Shown piece after piece: positions 1-12,011 of a stretch of 64,000 bases of DNA; the first letter of the stretch is position 1; every line of letters starts with the position of its first letter. The stretch spans positions 78,989,009-79,053,008 of the forward strand of contig CM073594.1 of the NCBI GenBank assembly GCA_037074705.1, given 5' to 3'. The translations under genes were made by a program, and so were the position numbers. The notes under the pieces are model-generated. The model saw nothing but the letters and a program-made list of their open reading frames with translations. It made no database searches and was not told the origin of the DNA. Origin of the DNA: Zhengitettix transpicula (Eukaryota > Arthropoda > Insecta > Orthoptera > Tetrigidae).

Positions 1-424
1 TGTAAGGCAAGTACAATTCAAAAAATTAGAGATGAAAGTTTTAAAAATAGTGTATTAGAATTACTAAAAAGTGAATCAGAATTTATTTCTGGTGGTTCTA
101 GGACAATGTATTATTTATTTAACGGTCTCAGCTGACAATTTATGAATTTCAAATATAAACTGAGATTTATGAGTGATTGCTAATCCCCTTTATCGAAAAT
201 GCTTGTTGCTGTATGGTGAGATTAACGACCTATGGCTCAAATTAATGGCTTTCAGCCGCAAAGACAAAAAGACCGAGCAGCCACTATGTGCAGAAAGAAG
301 TGCAAACACAATATCTTACTTCTAGTACGTCAATAGATATAACGTTTCAAGTTTACAGGTACAGTGTTAGGATATACTGTAATCAGTGATTTTAAACATT
401 AATATTAGTTGTCTTGGTGTGGGC
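1..424. other. No recognisable feature
   Basis: AT-rich sequence without a convincing reading frame, tRNA, or repeat shared with the rest of the window. Confidence 0.5.
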
Positions 425-1290
425 ATGTTGGAGTGATAACTAGTCACACGCCCGGCCATTCGAACAAAGATTACTGCGACAGGTTTGTGAGGGACGCCGC
501 GTCAGGTAATTTTCTGGCCATAAGGGTGAATGTGATCGGACAAAGGTGACCATGGCCGGACACAGCTGTGGCGGGTGTTGGCAGTTGCGTCCTGGAAGGC
601 AGGAGAGCGGACGTGGTCAGCTTTTGGAGAACTGTAAGGGACGGACGCGTAGGAGATTTTGGCTGAGGAGGTTCTTGGAGGAGAGAACCGTGAATTGCTG
701 AGTGAGTGTAGGCGGACGTGCCTATGTGTTTTAGCCGCTTCTCTGCGTGCGATATTGGCGGCGAGGATTTGGTCAGCAGACCGGCAAGGCACCTGAACCT
801 GGACATCAACAGAAAACAACGCGTCGCAGCACAGTAAGCAAACTTCCCTCCCTTTCCCTGGATCGCGTGAAAGTAGTGCGAATTAAGATTTGTCGGTCCA
901 ATGACCGGCAGTGTTCTCAAAGGACGTATTAAATTTGGCAAAAATTCTGAAATTTCTGGAGATTGTTGTTAGATTTAAGTTTATGAATGAAAGTGTATGA
1001 AAAGGCAACATTTGGCGATTGATGAGTCGTGGCCGAATACCATTTTGTGCATTAAATTGAATTTAATGTTTATATATTGTTTTAATTAATTGATTCCTTC
1101 CCCACGTAATTGATCAAAGCCAGGACCCCTGAGATACAGTTATTGAGAGTCTCATGCTCGACTCAACTACTCACGAGTCCTGGCAAATCGTTTATCGGCT
1201 CCCTGGTGTTGATCGCGCGGATCGCGAATGTAAATTAATGAGACGATTGTCGTTTGTATAATTAAAATAAATCATTTCTGCACATGCAGT
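425..1290 (+). repeat. Possible LTR of an unclassified retroelement, with PBS-like sequence
   Basis: The stretch begins TGTTGGAG and is relatively GC-rich from about 480 to 830. Around 1,115 it has a 'ccaggacccctgagatac' segment that resembles the R/U5 segment of the LTR-A copies ('aaacccag...gaccctgagat'). It ends near 1,284 with GCACA, followed by TGGCGCCCGGGGCGGC, which looks like a primer-binding site read from the plus strand. No second LTR and no gag/pol reading frame follow. The start is a guess from the TG dinucleotide. The 156-codon open frame on the opposite strand (471-941) looks like chance in GC-rich sequence. Confidence 0.35.
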
Positions 1291-2026
1291 GGCGCCCGGG
1301 GCGGCATTCGTCCATTTAATGGTTCCGAAGGAGCGGGTAAGCGATTAGAATACACATCACAGAAATTTTGAAAGGGGTAAAAAAGTAACTAATAGAATGT
1401 TTTTAGCTGTTTCATATTCATGATTAAATGGGAAATTAATCAAGGGGCCATTACGAGAGATGAGAAATATTATTCTCACATATCAGTTCCTTGAAAGCTG
1501 TTATCAACTACAATTATTTTATCAAATATTGTGTCTGTAGAAGTCGATTCGATCTAAGTAGATTATTTAAAAGAAGTGTTAACTGAGCATGGGCCAGACC
1601 TGGTTTTCGGCAAGGCGCGTCAAGAAATTAAAGGGATTTTCAGAGCTCATTATTGTCTGGACCAGTGAAATTTCTTGCTCCAGGAATGTCAAACAAATGA
1701 GTCGATAAGAAATTATTCCTCATTTAGTCGTAATTGAGAGAACACAAGCCGAGAGACGACGGTGAAAACTTAGCAGTGAAAAGATTCAAGTTGACCGGGA
1801 TGACAGTTCAAAAACGGTAACTGTCTTGACACTCTGAGGGTAACTCAACCTATGGCTAAACCTGAGGTCTGATTGTGACAACTGAAATATTACTGTTTAA
1901 TAATTTGTAAATAAATAACATAAAATTGTGCAATGAAAGAAAATAATTTTTTATTAATACCCGCTATTTCTTCAAATAAACTTATTTATAAAATTCCATA
2001 TTAATTAAAACGGAATTCATATATAA
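1291..2026. other. No recognisable feature
   Basis: AT-rich interval between the possible LTR and the first well-bounded LTR-A copy. No coding or RNA signature is visible. Confidence 0.5.
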
Positions 2027-3168
2027 TGTAGTAATTGGTAATTAAGGCATTGTTCTAATTGAGAAGTTGAATTGTAGAGGACTCATTATTGGTGGATATA
2101 GCGGACGCCGCAACAAACCGGCAAGGCAAAGAAAGCATTGTTGATCGGTCGAGAAGGTTTTACGCGCTCAAAATTTACGAGACGAACGAACAGTCGGGCA
2201 GCAGACAGCAAATAGAACAGACGAAAAGAACGAACAGTCGGGCAGCAGACAGCAAATAGAACAGACGAAAAGAACGAACAGTCGGGCAATGAACGGCGAG
2301 GCATAAAGACCTGAAAAGTCAATTTTACAAAAGTAGTACAGTCAGGCAATGAACGGCGAGGTGTAAAGACCACAAAATTCTAATACACGAAAAGTTGAAC
2401 AATTTAGTCAGTCAGCAGCGAGAATGAAAACGGTCTAATTTAAAGAACGAGAAAGTGTTCCAATAATATGTACGCTGTTATATCAAAAATGCAGAAATTG
2501 AACTAGTCTTCAGTCAACAGACAAAACCAATGAGGTGCATTTTTAACAAAAATCCACGAGACCTACAAATCCAGGTTGCAGTAAATCATCGAGAATCGAC
2601 AAATTTATGTTAAACCAACTAACAAACTACGCTAATTACAGTCTGTGAACATTTAGAGCCTGTGAGAACTTAGAATCAGTGATATCCCCAAAATTGTGCT
2701 GGAAAAGTTAAAATGAGACCTGGGCTGCCGTAAGTAGAAAGAAAACTTTAAAATCATTGTAAACCACGTTTAAAAGATAAACGTCAGATCGTTCTTTAAT
2801 TATCGACAAAATGAGATCTTTAATTATTCAGATCATTCTTTATTTCTTGATAAAAATTAAAATTGTTTAAATTCAATCTTTAGTATTATTTCTTCAGCAA
2901 CAAATTTCGTCTATATTCAGACGCATTGATTCCCATATAAAGCAAATGTAATTTTTGTGATTTCGATTATATAAATTCTGCCATTATCAAACCCAGTTCA
3001 AGACCCTGAGATCCCAAATATTTTGTAATTTGAATACTTGTTTTAAAATTGTTAATAAATCTTGTTTAATAGTTTTCACGTAATAGTTCTTTTCATTTAA
3101 AAACGCCACATAATTCATATCCAGATTTATTGTCAAAGGATGTTAAGCTATGTAAAGAAATTATTACA
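2027..3168 (+). mobile_element. Solo LTR, family LTR-A
   Basis: The element starts TGTAGTAATTGG and ends TTATTACA, and is flanked on both sides by ATAA (2,023-2,026 and 3,169-3,172), which reads as a 4-bp target-site duplication. Internal landmarks shared with the other LTR-A copies are the early 'taattaaggcattg' segment, 'cgtcagatcgttc' near 2,782, and 'atcaaacccagttcaagaccctgagat' in two parts near 2,987. There is no internal region or gag/pol on either side, so it is a solo LTR of about 1,142 bp, presumably left by LTR-LTR recombination. Length, ends and duplication support this; the superfamily (probably Gypsy-like) is inferred. Confidence 0.75.
2183..2360 (+). repeat. Minisatellite in the U3 part of LTR-A
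   Basis: The motif 'cagtcgggcagcagac' starts at 2,191 and 2,235, and a third unit starts at 2,279 (44-bp period). A related 60-bp step follows at 2,339 ('cagtcaggcaatgaacggcg'). Other LTR-A copies carry different short tandem repeats at the equivalent place. Confidence 0.8.
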
Positions 3169-3334
3169 ATAAATAAAATGAAAATAATAAACACGTTTAG
3201 GAAAAATTATTCTCCATTCTTGGCCTACATGGCTATTTTTATTGCAAACAATATGTTGTTAAAATAATATACCCTGCTTCAAAAAATGATTTAAATATTT
3301 TCCCCATATTTTTCTTCTCTTTCCGAACTCTTGG
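3169..3334. other. Spacer between LTR-A and repeat X
   Basis: Short AT-rich interval, nothing recognised. Confidence 0.4.
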
Positions 3335-4360
3335 GATTTAATTAGTTATTTTTAAGATATTTAATGTTATATAAATAGTTATTGTTACTCTGAATTATTT
3401 AATTATATTTCATTCGAGAAATGAATCACATTAATTAATAATTTATATTTTATTAACAATATAACATTCACTTCCCGCTCTCTTTATCAATTTTAATACC
3501 CACGGCTAATTTTAAAAATGAACAAAACAGAACAAACAAAAAACAGAGAATTTCTAACAGGGGTTGGTAAACCAAAATACTGTGGTTATATGGTTTTAAT
3601 ATACCGACTTTGATGGCATTGTTTCATTTGCAGATGTGGTCAGGTTCAGAGTCGCAGACGGCTGACACTGCAATCCCAGGTAATTCCTGGAAGACAGGTC
3701 ACCCAGCTGGTCTACAGGTGTTGTCAGCAGGACAGCAGCATAATATCCTCAAAAACTTGTTCTCCACCCAAAACTTGAAAACTTACTTCCTCTTACAAAC
3801 ATAATAACTTATAATTGAATAGACACAACCCAAAACTAAAAACCAGTTTTTACAAACTAAAATCTAACTTCTCCAAACTTAAAAAGAAACTTCTGAAAAC
3901 TTAAATCATCTTCTCAAAACTTAAATATAACTATCTCCCGCTTGCTCGCCTAGATTCCTTTATACGTCGGTCTTTCGAAATTTCCCCCACAGAGTCTTGG
4001 ATTATACAGTTTTTACCCAATAGGAATTAGATATGTACTCCCACAAACCTTGATTTCATAATTAACCACACCCCCAACGGGGTTCGCATGACCAAAATCA
4101 GGGAAGACGCTTTCGCGATGGCGCCAATCTGGTCGAGCATCTACTGTGAGCGTGCTAAATTCTTGAGACCAGAGATTAGCCTAGCCAGACATGCACAATA
4201 TTATAATATTTGCAAATGATCGCCGTTACGGGGTTGCTTTTGTTTTTCCCGAATACCTGGGAAGCGAGTATTGACCCAATCCGAGAATATGAACTTCTTT
4301 GGTAAAAAAGTTATAATAAATAATAAAATAAAATAACTCTAAATTACTTTTGTACACTAC
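3335..4360. repeat. Interspersed repeat X, copy 1 (unclassified, possibly LTR-like)
   Basis: Aligns by eye with 37,440-38,155 plus 39,140-39,360, and partly with 61,945-62,290. Shared landmarks are 'ttaattagttatttttaa' at the left, 'cacggctaatttt' / 'cgcggctagttt', 'caggggttggt', 'gcagatgtggtcaggt' / 'gcagatctggtcaggt', an A-rich stretch of 'acttctcaaaacttaaa'-like units (about 3,770-3,930), and 'ggaagcgagtattgaccc' near the right end. No coding potential survives. The 64-codon frame at 3,610-3,804 lies inside the repeat and is probably chance. Confidence 0.6.
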
Positions 4361-5615
4361 ACTTTAAATATGAGTCGTATATTTGCTAAAAGCATGATCC
4401 TATCTCGCGCTTGAACATATATAATTTCACCATAGAACAATTATGAATAAATGTTATATACTTCTAAAATGTTTCTTGAAAGTGAAGATTGCTGTGTCAG
4501 TATTAAAGTGTTAAAGTGTTATGAGCTAATAAAACTATAAGTGTGGATAGCATATTTTTCACTGTATATAATATTTCCATTATTTTATAAACTAAAATAA
4601 AATAACGTCAAAAAAATCGGCACTATACGGGAATTGTTTGGGGAAATGTGAAGTCAACAGGACATATCCTTAAGTGTAGTTGAGTGCTTGGTAGGACCAC
4701 TTGGACTAAATGCCATTCTACTTTCTGGCTGGTAGCACTTCATTGGGATGTAACGGCTCCAAACGACTCGCTTGGATGGTCGGTCGATTTTGCGACTTGT
4801 CTCTCTCGGGCCATTAGTTTATAGGTTTCAGTGGTGATCTGATCAAAGTTCGCAAGAATAGTACGAACTACGGAACTGGGATAAGATCTCAATGTTTTCT
4901 TCTTGGCAATTAATACCTTATCCCACACGAATACCTTTCAAATATGCAGACGTGAGTTACTAAGAAATTTTAACACACCGAAGGTATATATTTTTATTTA
5001 TTTGTTAAATAACTAATTTTTGTTTACATGTAATTTGTAGTATTGCTATCATATAAAATTATGGAATGGATAATAGTGATGTAAATCTAAAAATAACTAA
5101 CACAGTAATATATATAGAGCCAAACAATTAGCTTACATTAAAAAATGAATTATGAATACAGTTTTATGATTGCAATAATAATAGTATACTTGTTCCAGAA
5201 TGGAGTAAATGTAATATAACATAACTCAAATCCAGAAAGTTATATTAATAATTGAAGTTTCTAACAATTTTAATTGATATTCTTGTTGGGCACAAATTGT
5301 TTGTTATACTTTTAAGATACGTATTGGTAATTGTAGAATAAAATTCTGTAGGTCAGTTTATAGTTAATAGTTGCACAGTTACAGTTTTTTCATCGAATAA
5401 TGATGTATAAAAAACTTTAAAATCAAAGCTGCCGGACGTTTCGACGCGGATTAGAGTCGTTTTTTGACTGCCTTTAAATTTTACTTAATTTAAGTGTTTC
5501 TTTTTTAATTTTGTCTGTTGTAAAGATCGTTAACATTATTAATAATGATGTATGACTAGAGCTGAAACTATTCGTGAAGTATTAAATTTATATATATATA
5601 TATATATATATGTAT
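4361..5615. other. No gene; ends in an (AT)n tract
   Basis: AT-rich. An (AT)n tract at 5,590-5,611 immediately precedes the LTR-A copy. The segment 'gccggacgtttcgacgcggattag' (two parts around 5,431-5,456) resembles the tail motif of hammerhead-bearing retroelements on the minus strand, but no complete core is present. Confidence 0.4.
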
Positions 5616-6530
5616 TGTAATACCAATTAAACATGCTATTAATTGTTTTTAATATAATTTAATTGTTGGCGGTACGGGTGCTTAAAGACGACAATCAAGG
5701 CGGGTCTTTCTTTGTTAACAATGGAGACCGCGCGCTTAGAGAACTCAGTCTGCGGCGAGAGGCGAGGTGGATAAAGTGTGCGTGGAGTATGCGTCGAGAA
5801 CTGGGACATAGCAGTTCGGTCCACACAGAGAAATAAAAACAGTAAAAGTCTGCGGATACAGAATTATGAATAGGGCTATATAGGAAGTCCAACGGCGAGA
5901 TATAATAGTTTACATAAAACGCAAGTAAACAGTTTTGACGGAGAGACTTATAAAATCACAGTTTGGAAGCAGAAGTTTTGCTTCACAAACTGAACTAATT
6001 TTCGCATAGAGAGGCTTTGAGGAGATCTACGTCCGGCAACTGGCTGAGGATAGAAGAGATCCAGAGCAACTACCGTGTGTTCGAAATCGAATGGGTAGAA
6101 TCAGTGTTAAACAGACTGTTTAGTGGGCGTTGACTTAAAGATACAAGAGTCCGAACTGGTACCAATAGCACTGTCGTGAGTACAAAACAATTATTAATGA
6201 CAGTGAACGATCATTAAAGGGTATAGTCAGATTTCGTTCGCGTTTTTCTTTTCATTCGTTTTCTTTTACTTTTGTATTTAATATTGTATTCCGTTAACTC
6301 AATGAGTTTGGATTGTTAATATTTTAGTTAAATGTATTTGTTCTTTCTATCAAACCCAGTGGTGACCCTGAGATAATGAGAAATTCAACGTAATTGATTG
6401 TAAAATTATAAAGCTATATTTTCATGGAACGCCACGAATTAATAAAATAAAAAATTGAAATATTTGTTTCTCAAATTGATGGCGTGCAAAGCAGGGATTA
6501 TAATATGTAATTATCAATAATAAATTTTTA
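5616..6530 (+). mobile_element. LTR-A copy, 3' end uncertain
   Basis: Begins TGTAATACC directly after an (AT)n tract. It contains 'gtatagtcagatttcgttcgcg' (in two parts, about 6,220-6,242), 'atcaaacccagtggtgaccctgagat' (about 6,350) and AT-rich U5-like sequence, in the order seen in the other copies. It runs into another (AT)n tract at 6,533-6,551. The usual TTATTACA end is not clear, so the right boundary is approximate. No internal retroelement coding sequence adjoins it. Confidence 0.6.
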
Positions 6531-6551
6531 AATATATATATATATATATAA

Positions 6552-8239
6552 TTTTCGCATAGAGTTCTTTTAGGAATTTTTAAACCCGGCTACTAATAAT
6601 ATTTACGTTTTATCTAATAGTTTTTGGAATTGATATTGAATATCATTTAAGAAGCAACTCCAGACGGCGAAAAGACACTTTCGTCACCTTGCCAATAGAA
6701 TTTCTCCGAGGGTTGGAAAAAAAAAAGGATTTGATGATAGATGTAACGAGACCTTTCTTCTGTTTTAACAATTTTTTATTCTAATACTGTTATTTTTTTC
6801 GAACCATTTAATAAATTACAACTTTTTAGTTAAAATACTTTCATTCTTCACATGGCTTACAATCAAGTGATTTTTCTTTATCGTCACGTTTCATGTATTG
6901 GAAAATCCGAAAGAATGTAATCTAAATTCCTGCCTGTCTCTCTTGCCTTTCAGCTTTGTTTTACCACTTTTCTCAAGGAACCGATCCGACTGATTTCAAT
7001 TAAATGTTTCTTTTTTGTATTATAAGAATTTTTTATCAACAACTTCCGTGTTTAAGTAAACTCACAATCGGTCGAAAACTGATTTTATTTCCTTGGACAG
7101 TAATTTACATCGTTTTACCGAAAAAAAATGAATAAATAATTTTCCTCTGAAGTGGTAAATAACGTTGAGCCATTGTTAGCCTGCCGTCCGCCATATAAAA
7201 AGCGTGAAACTTGAAATGAAGTCTAATTTATTTTCCTTTTACGGGCAAGTTTTATTAACTGAGGAAAAATATTTGTTTTTTATTGATACACTATTGAATA
7301 CGTGCCTATTTATATGTTTACAAAAACTTCGCAGAAGGAACAAGTTGAAGTTTTTGTATATACATTTTCAAACCCGTTACTCCACCTCCAATTGCGGTGC
7401 TTGTACATAATAAAGCGCAGGGGCGAGTCTCGATTTCTTCCCGTTTTTTTCGGTTTATAAATGATAGTTCGACTATCTCCGTCCGAAACTTCAGCGAGTC
7501 CCGATTCCTGCACACCTCCGTAACAACCAAAAACCACAATCGATTCTCAATTTTTACTGCAATCATCCTCTATCAATTAAATTATAAACCATTGCCCGTT
7601 TTTGTAATGAAGTTTATTACCTAAAATTCCGCAATTTTTTAAAAATTTAAATGGCGAATTCCTTTTTTCAGTGGGTTTTATCAACGAATATATTAAATCT
7701 ACACTTAAGAAAACTAAATCGTCTTATGAATTAGCTACCAGAACAACAACTTTAAATTGTATGCCCTTTAAAAATGAAATAATATTAATATTTTTAAACT
7801 GTCTGAATTATTCAATTGTTATATATAATACAGTTTATGACCAGTTTCAGAGAGATTATTAGATCAATTAAACAACAGTTTTGTTACGTATTAATTTTTA
7901 TCTACTTCAAGTTTGTAATTAAATAAATTGTCAGAAACTGCATTATTAATTGGTGATTAATTTTAATGTTATTGAATTATTTGCCTAAAATTCAAATGAA
8001 ATAAGGAAAGATTGTTTTATTGATTTTTCATAATTTTTGTAATCGTGATTCTTACAAGTTTTCTGCATATATTTTTGCAGAAGTTCTGGACAATTTTTCT
8101 TTATTTGACACAGCTAATAATGTAGCATACAGCATTTTTAATAAATAATACATGACATGAAAATAAAAATTGCTGATGAAAATACATTCGACATGATTTT
8201 AATGTAGTATTGGATCGGGAAGGAATTGTTTACTTCTGA
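6552..8239. other. No recognisable gene
   Basis: Several open frames of 60-82 codons overlap on both strands at 7,200-7,860. They have low-complexity composition and no motif I recognise. No splice-bounded exon or RNA gene is evident. Confidence 0.45.
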
Positions 8240-8355
8240 ATGGTCGGCAGGTAGTTCTGGGAAGAACACTTGGCTACCTTCCTCTATCCTTCCGCATCCC
8301 CACTTTGAAATCCCTTCCTATGCTTTTAAAGGGGAGTTGTAACCTGTTACTCTAA
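8240..8355 (-). repeat. R1 repeat fragment
   Basis: Reverse complement of the first part of the R1 repeat seen complete at 17,748-18,306. Shared features are 'ttggctaccttcctctatcc', 'ccgcatcccc', 'aatcccttcctatgc' and 'aaaggggagttg', ending at the 'cctgttactct' terminus. Confidence 0.75.
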
Positions 8356-9285
8356 AAAGAATAGCGGGACGTTAAAAGGACTGCATCCGTGATTCCGAAC
8401 TTCATGACATTGGTGTCACGCGATCGCTGGAAGGGTAAAGCCTGATTCTTCCTCATGTTTTCAAGCACGTAACGTTGTACGAACAGGAAACTGACAGATA
8501 TGTAGATGTGTATGGATTGGCTTATGGCAATGCAAGGTGAACGCTTCTCTACAAAAAAAATACATTAAAAATGGATTGGGCGCCAGCAGATATACATATA
8601 GTCTGCAAAAAATTAACAATAATTATCTCCGGCTTGGTAAATGAAATCCTCCTTCTCTTCAAGGTAATGTGGGCGGCTCGGTGGAAATTCATAAACAGAG
8701 CTTAGTTCCGTACTGTGTAAAAAAATCTTTAACGTCTGAATGCACTTTACATTAATGATGACCCTTACTTTATCTCGTTGCATCAGTCGACTTGCAGCGG
8801 ATCACTGGTCTTGTAGCACCCCACGATCTTCTTCGGCCTCCACACGATGGACGTCCACACTCCAAAACTTTTGTTCGTTACAGCTAGCCAAATTTTGCAC
8901 CCTCTCGCCTCTCTCACTTCACTTTCAGTCCCCTCTGGTCAGTCTCCCGGGTGCGGAGTATATACCCTTACTCCGCCCCCCCCCCAAACGATGCAAAAAA
9001 AAAGGAACGCGTACCCTCGGCTTCTTGGGGCCTCTCGGGCGCACGTCAACTTTTAATTAAATCCTTCTCAGGCCCGCGAACAAAGGAAGGCCACTTACCG
9101 ATGCTATTCACTACAGTATATCAAAATTTTAAGCGGTAGTAGTCATAGTGAGGGCAGGCAACGAGTGACTCATACGCCCTGTATGGAATAAAATGTGTTC
9201 TATACCGTAGAGATGAATCCGAGTAGCTGCACCCGCTGGTGTTTGGGATATTGTGTACATCGTAATTTACTAGCCGCACAATTAT
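8356..9285. other. No recognisable gene
   Basis: Contains a short C tract at about 8,970-8,984 followed by an A run at 8,995-9,003. A 106-codon frame at 8,740-9,060 has no recognisable domain. Two alternative frames overlap it, so I do not call it. Confidence 0.4.
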
Positions 9286-10080
9286 ACTTACTACTTACTA
9301 TACGGCACTACAGCCCTGGGTGAGTCTTGGCCTCCTTTACAATCAACCTCCATGCTTCGGTAATATTAATCCTCTCTCACCATCTCTTCGCCTTCATAAT
9401 TATCAAATCCTGCAGTACACAGTCCATCCACCTCAATATTCCTCCTTTCCTTATCGAGTAATCTTGCTTTGAGCATTTCTGAGGTATTCTGTCTTCTTGC
9501 ATCCTTTTCACATGACCCTATAATTGCAGCCTTTTGGATTTTATAAATCTCACTATATCTTTTCCCTTAATTATTTCATTAAATTCACGATTATACCTTA
9601 TTCGCCACACTCCATGTTCCATTACAGGCTCATAGATTCTTCTCATTAATTTACGTTCAAATTTTCCTGGTCTATTTTAGTCATTGTCCAGGTTACTGCA
9701 TCATATGCCTTACTAATGTTTTGTATATCAATATTTTAGATTTTCTGGTTAGCAATTAATTGCAGGTTTGCAAAGTATGCTTTATTTCTTGCCTTTAAGT
9801 TCGTATCCATGCTACCCTTGTTATCTATTACGTTTCCAAGGCATTTAAAATTAGATACTCCATCAAAGACCTTCTGTCCAATTTCCAAAGCTTTCTATTT
9901 GTTCGTGTAGCCGATATAAACATTTGTTTAGTTTTCCTGGTATTCACTATCAATCCCATTTTTTCAGGCTTTCGTTCTAATTAATTACAGACTTCTTTTA
10001 TTATATTTTTAGACCTGGATACTAAGGCAACGTCATCTGCATGTGCACATATTTCACTCATCTTGACTCATTATATACCC
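9286..10080 (-). pseudogene. Decayed LINE reverse transcriptase, C-terminal half
   Basis: Read on the minus strand, 10,045-10,020 encodes HADDVALVSRSKN, the reverse-transcriptase active-site block (variant of YADDVAL). It is followed by 'PEKMGLIVNTRKTKQMFIS', typical of the next palm block. Further downstream come KRYSEIYKIQKAA-like and EVDGLCTA-like segments and a terminal region resembling 'DSPRAVVPYSK', as in insect RTE/CR1-type LINE ends. The frame is interrupted by many stops and shifts, so it is an old dead copy with no endonuclease domain in view. The family is inferred from motif order only. Confidence 0.75.
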
Positions 10081-10127
10081 ATATAACCTAAAAATAACTG
10101 CTCCTCACCGCTTATCCTGCAATACAT

Positions 10128-11000
10128 TGTAATAATAATTAGAGGCCATTAGTTTTTGATAATGGGAAATTTGTGGTGGATTGTTATCGACGAAAATATA
10201 AAACAACAATGGGTACACATGTAAAGGCGAGCCTTTTTCGGCAGCAGGCATTCTAAAACTGCAGTCTAACAGCGGTAGTTGCGGGCAGATATTCATCGAA
10301 AAAAGTCGCGGGCAGAAATTTGATCAAGTAAAGGTTGCGGACAGTAATTCATGGAGTAAAAGTGGCGGGAAAGTAATTTAATAAGTCAAGCCACAGTGAA
10401 ATTAAAATAGTAAAACTGTTCGCGAATTTCATCGAGAAAGAGTTTGATAACAATCTAGCTGACCAATAGTTAGAACGAGAAATAAAATATGGCCTGTTAA
10501 ATGTGAAAAGTGTAAAGTGCATCTCAACCCAAAACGAAAGTCTGGTACCAGCAGAGACTGTAAGAAGAAAGAAATTTAATAAAAGTTTGTAAACGTTAAA
10601 TAAGGATCAAATCGTCAGATTTCGGTTTCACGTTTATTTTATTGTTTAACTTTAATGTTGTAAAGAAAAATTTTGATTGTTTAATTTAAATGTAAAAAGG
10701 TTGGTTCTTTATTTAGAAGAATAAACGACCCTGAGATGAGAGTTGATAAAATTTGTAAAATAGCAAGAACACAAATGTAAATAATCACGTCAAGAAATGT
10801 TTTTTTTACTTGGAATAAATTAATTGTTTTGTGAAGTTTAAAATTTGGTAACATTATTTTAAATCCTTTTCGTTTAAACTTAATAAAATAAAATAAATCC
10901 ATTAATCAATTGCTTAAATTTTGTTAATATTCTATTCATTACAAATTGGCGTCATTAACGTGTGGCCAACCATTGAATTAATATCAAGTTATTTATTACA
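10128..11000 (+). mobile_element. Solo LTR, family LTR-A, with exact 4-bp target duplication
   Basis: Starts TGTAATAATAATTAG and ends GTTATTTATTACA, giving an 8-bp terminal inverted repeat TGTAATAA/TTATTACA. It is flanked by ACAT at 10,124-10,127 and 11,001-11,004. Inside are U3 short repeats around 'cgggcag...aattcat' (10,275-10,395), 'atcgtcagatttcg' (10,609) and 'cgaccctgagatgagag' (10,727). Near the 3' end, 'attacaaattggcgtcatt' and 'aacgtgtggcc' (10,938-10,966) form a tRNA-Lys primer-binding-site-like block lying inside, not outside, the LTR. No gag/pol adjoins it. Confidence 0.82.
10944..10966 (+). promoter_or_regulatory. PBS-like block inside the LTR-A 3' end
   Basis: 'TTGGCGTCATTAACGTGTGG' resembles the complement of the tRNA-Lys 3' end (TGGCGCCCAACGTGGGGC) with an insertion and mismatches. 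It directly follows ATTACA, as a real PBS follows an LTR, but the target duplication shows the element ends 34 bp further on. Confidence 0.55.
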
Positions 11001-11004
11001 ACAT

Positions 11005-11437
11005 ATTTCTGGTACTCTATGACTTGTGTCCCTTGATTTTGAATGTTTTATACATAAATGAAGCTTATTTGACAAACAAAATAAAAAATTAAGAAAACAG
11101 AGGCAATTTATCTGTGTGCTTCATAAACTCTCTATGTTCGGTTTGCGTTAGAGTGCATCCGGAGATAACTCTTCTTAGGTAGCTCGAAGGACTCCGTAAT
11201 ATATTTTATCATATGCCGCTTTTCCCTGAAGATAATCACTCAGATGCCATTTCATTAAGTTAATTTTCAGTTATGTATTTACCAGAAGACTACCAATGGA
11301 CTTAACGTACCATTTTGGTTTAATAAAATACAAAATATTTGACGAATGTAATTTTTTGTAGATACTCTCCGTTTTAATCACAGATATTCTGTTACACTCG
11401 GGACATATTACAGTACACTCTCATATATTGCGCTCAC
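11005..11437. other. No recognisable feature
   Basis: AT-rich spacer without coding or repeat signatures that I can place. Confidence 0.4.
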
Positions 11438-11712
11438 AGATAGTCCGCTATTACTATTGGAATAGTCGGCCATTGCCTCCTAAACCGCTCGAGGAACGGA
11501 GAACTGAATGCTGCGACCGCACAGCGTGGGACAAGGACCAAATGTCCGACCTACCTGATGCAGTGTTTGTCCTTAAAACTACAGCCTGGGGGCCCTGGTT
11601 AACCCTTGGCTACCTTTCTCTAGCTTTCCGCATTTCTCCTTTCAGTCCCTGTCCTATCCTATAAGAGGGGAGTTGTCACTAAGGTGGTTACCCTATATGT
11701 AGCCTGTCTACA
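11438..11712 (-). repeat. R1 repeat, partial copy
   Basis: Minus-strand match to R1: 'ctattggaatagtcggcca', 'ctcctaaaccg', 'gacctacctgatgcag', 'cctgggggccctgg', 'ccttggctacctttctct', ending 'aagaggggagttg...ctatatgtagcctg'. Middle segments are missing relative to the full copies, so it is internally deleted. Confidence 0.75.
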
Positions 11713-12011
11713 CAATCTTTTTCTTCTTCTCAGTACTCGCAGATATTCAGTGCATACAGATGTTTTATACACTACAATTTCTTGCGATACAATGTGGAAT
11801 ATAAGCTGCATAAAATTTCCTTCTGAAAAGACCATTTTTAAATAAATGTGCTGCAAGGCGTAATTCGAGTAGACTCTTCGATTAGTAAATATTTATAACT
11901 CCATTTAATAATTTAAATGTCTCGTGAAGTGTGTTCTAGGATTTGTGGATTTGTGGAAAAGGTGTAAAAAGTGTAAATGTCCAACAAGAGGTTAACGGTT
12001 TGATAGTTTTA
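11713..12011. other. Spacer before mariner insertion
   Basis: Nothing recognised. The last two bases, TA at 12,010-12,011, are the mariner target dinucleotide. Confidence 0.4.

Noticed and set aside
471..941. 156-codon minus-strand frame
   Set aside because: Overlaps another frame on the same strand and one on the opposite strand, has no domain, and lies in the GC-rich part of a possible LTR.
5431..5456. Hammerhead-like tail motif on the minus strand
   Set aside because: Only the GAAAC part is convincing; the CUGANGA box is absent and no PLE sequence is nearby.
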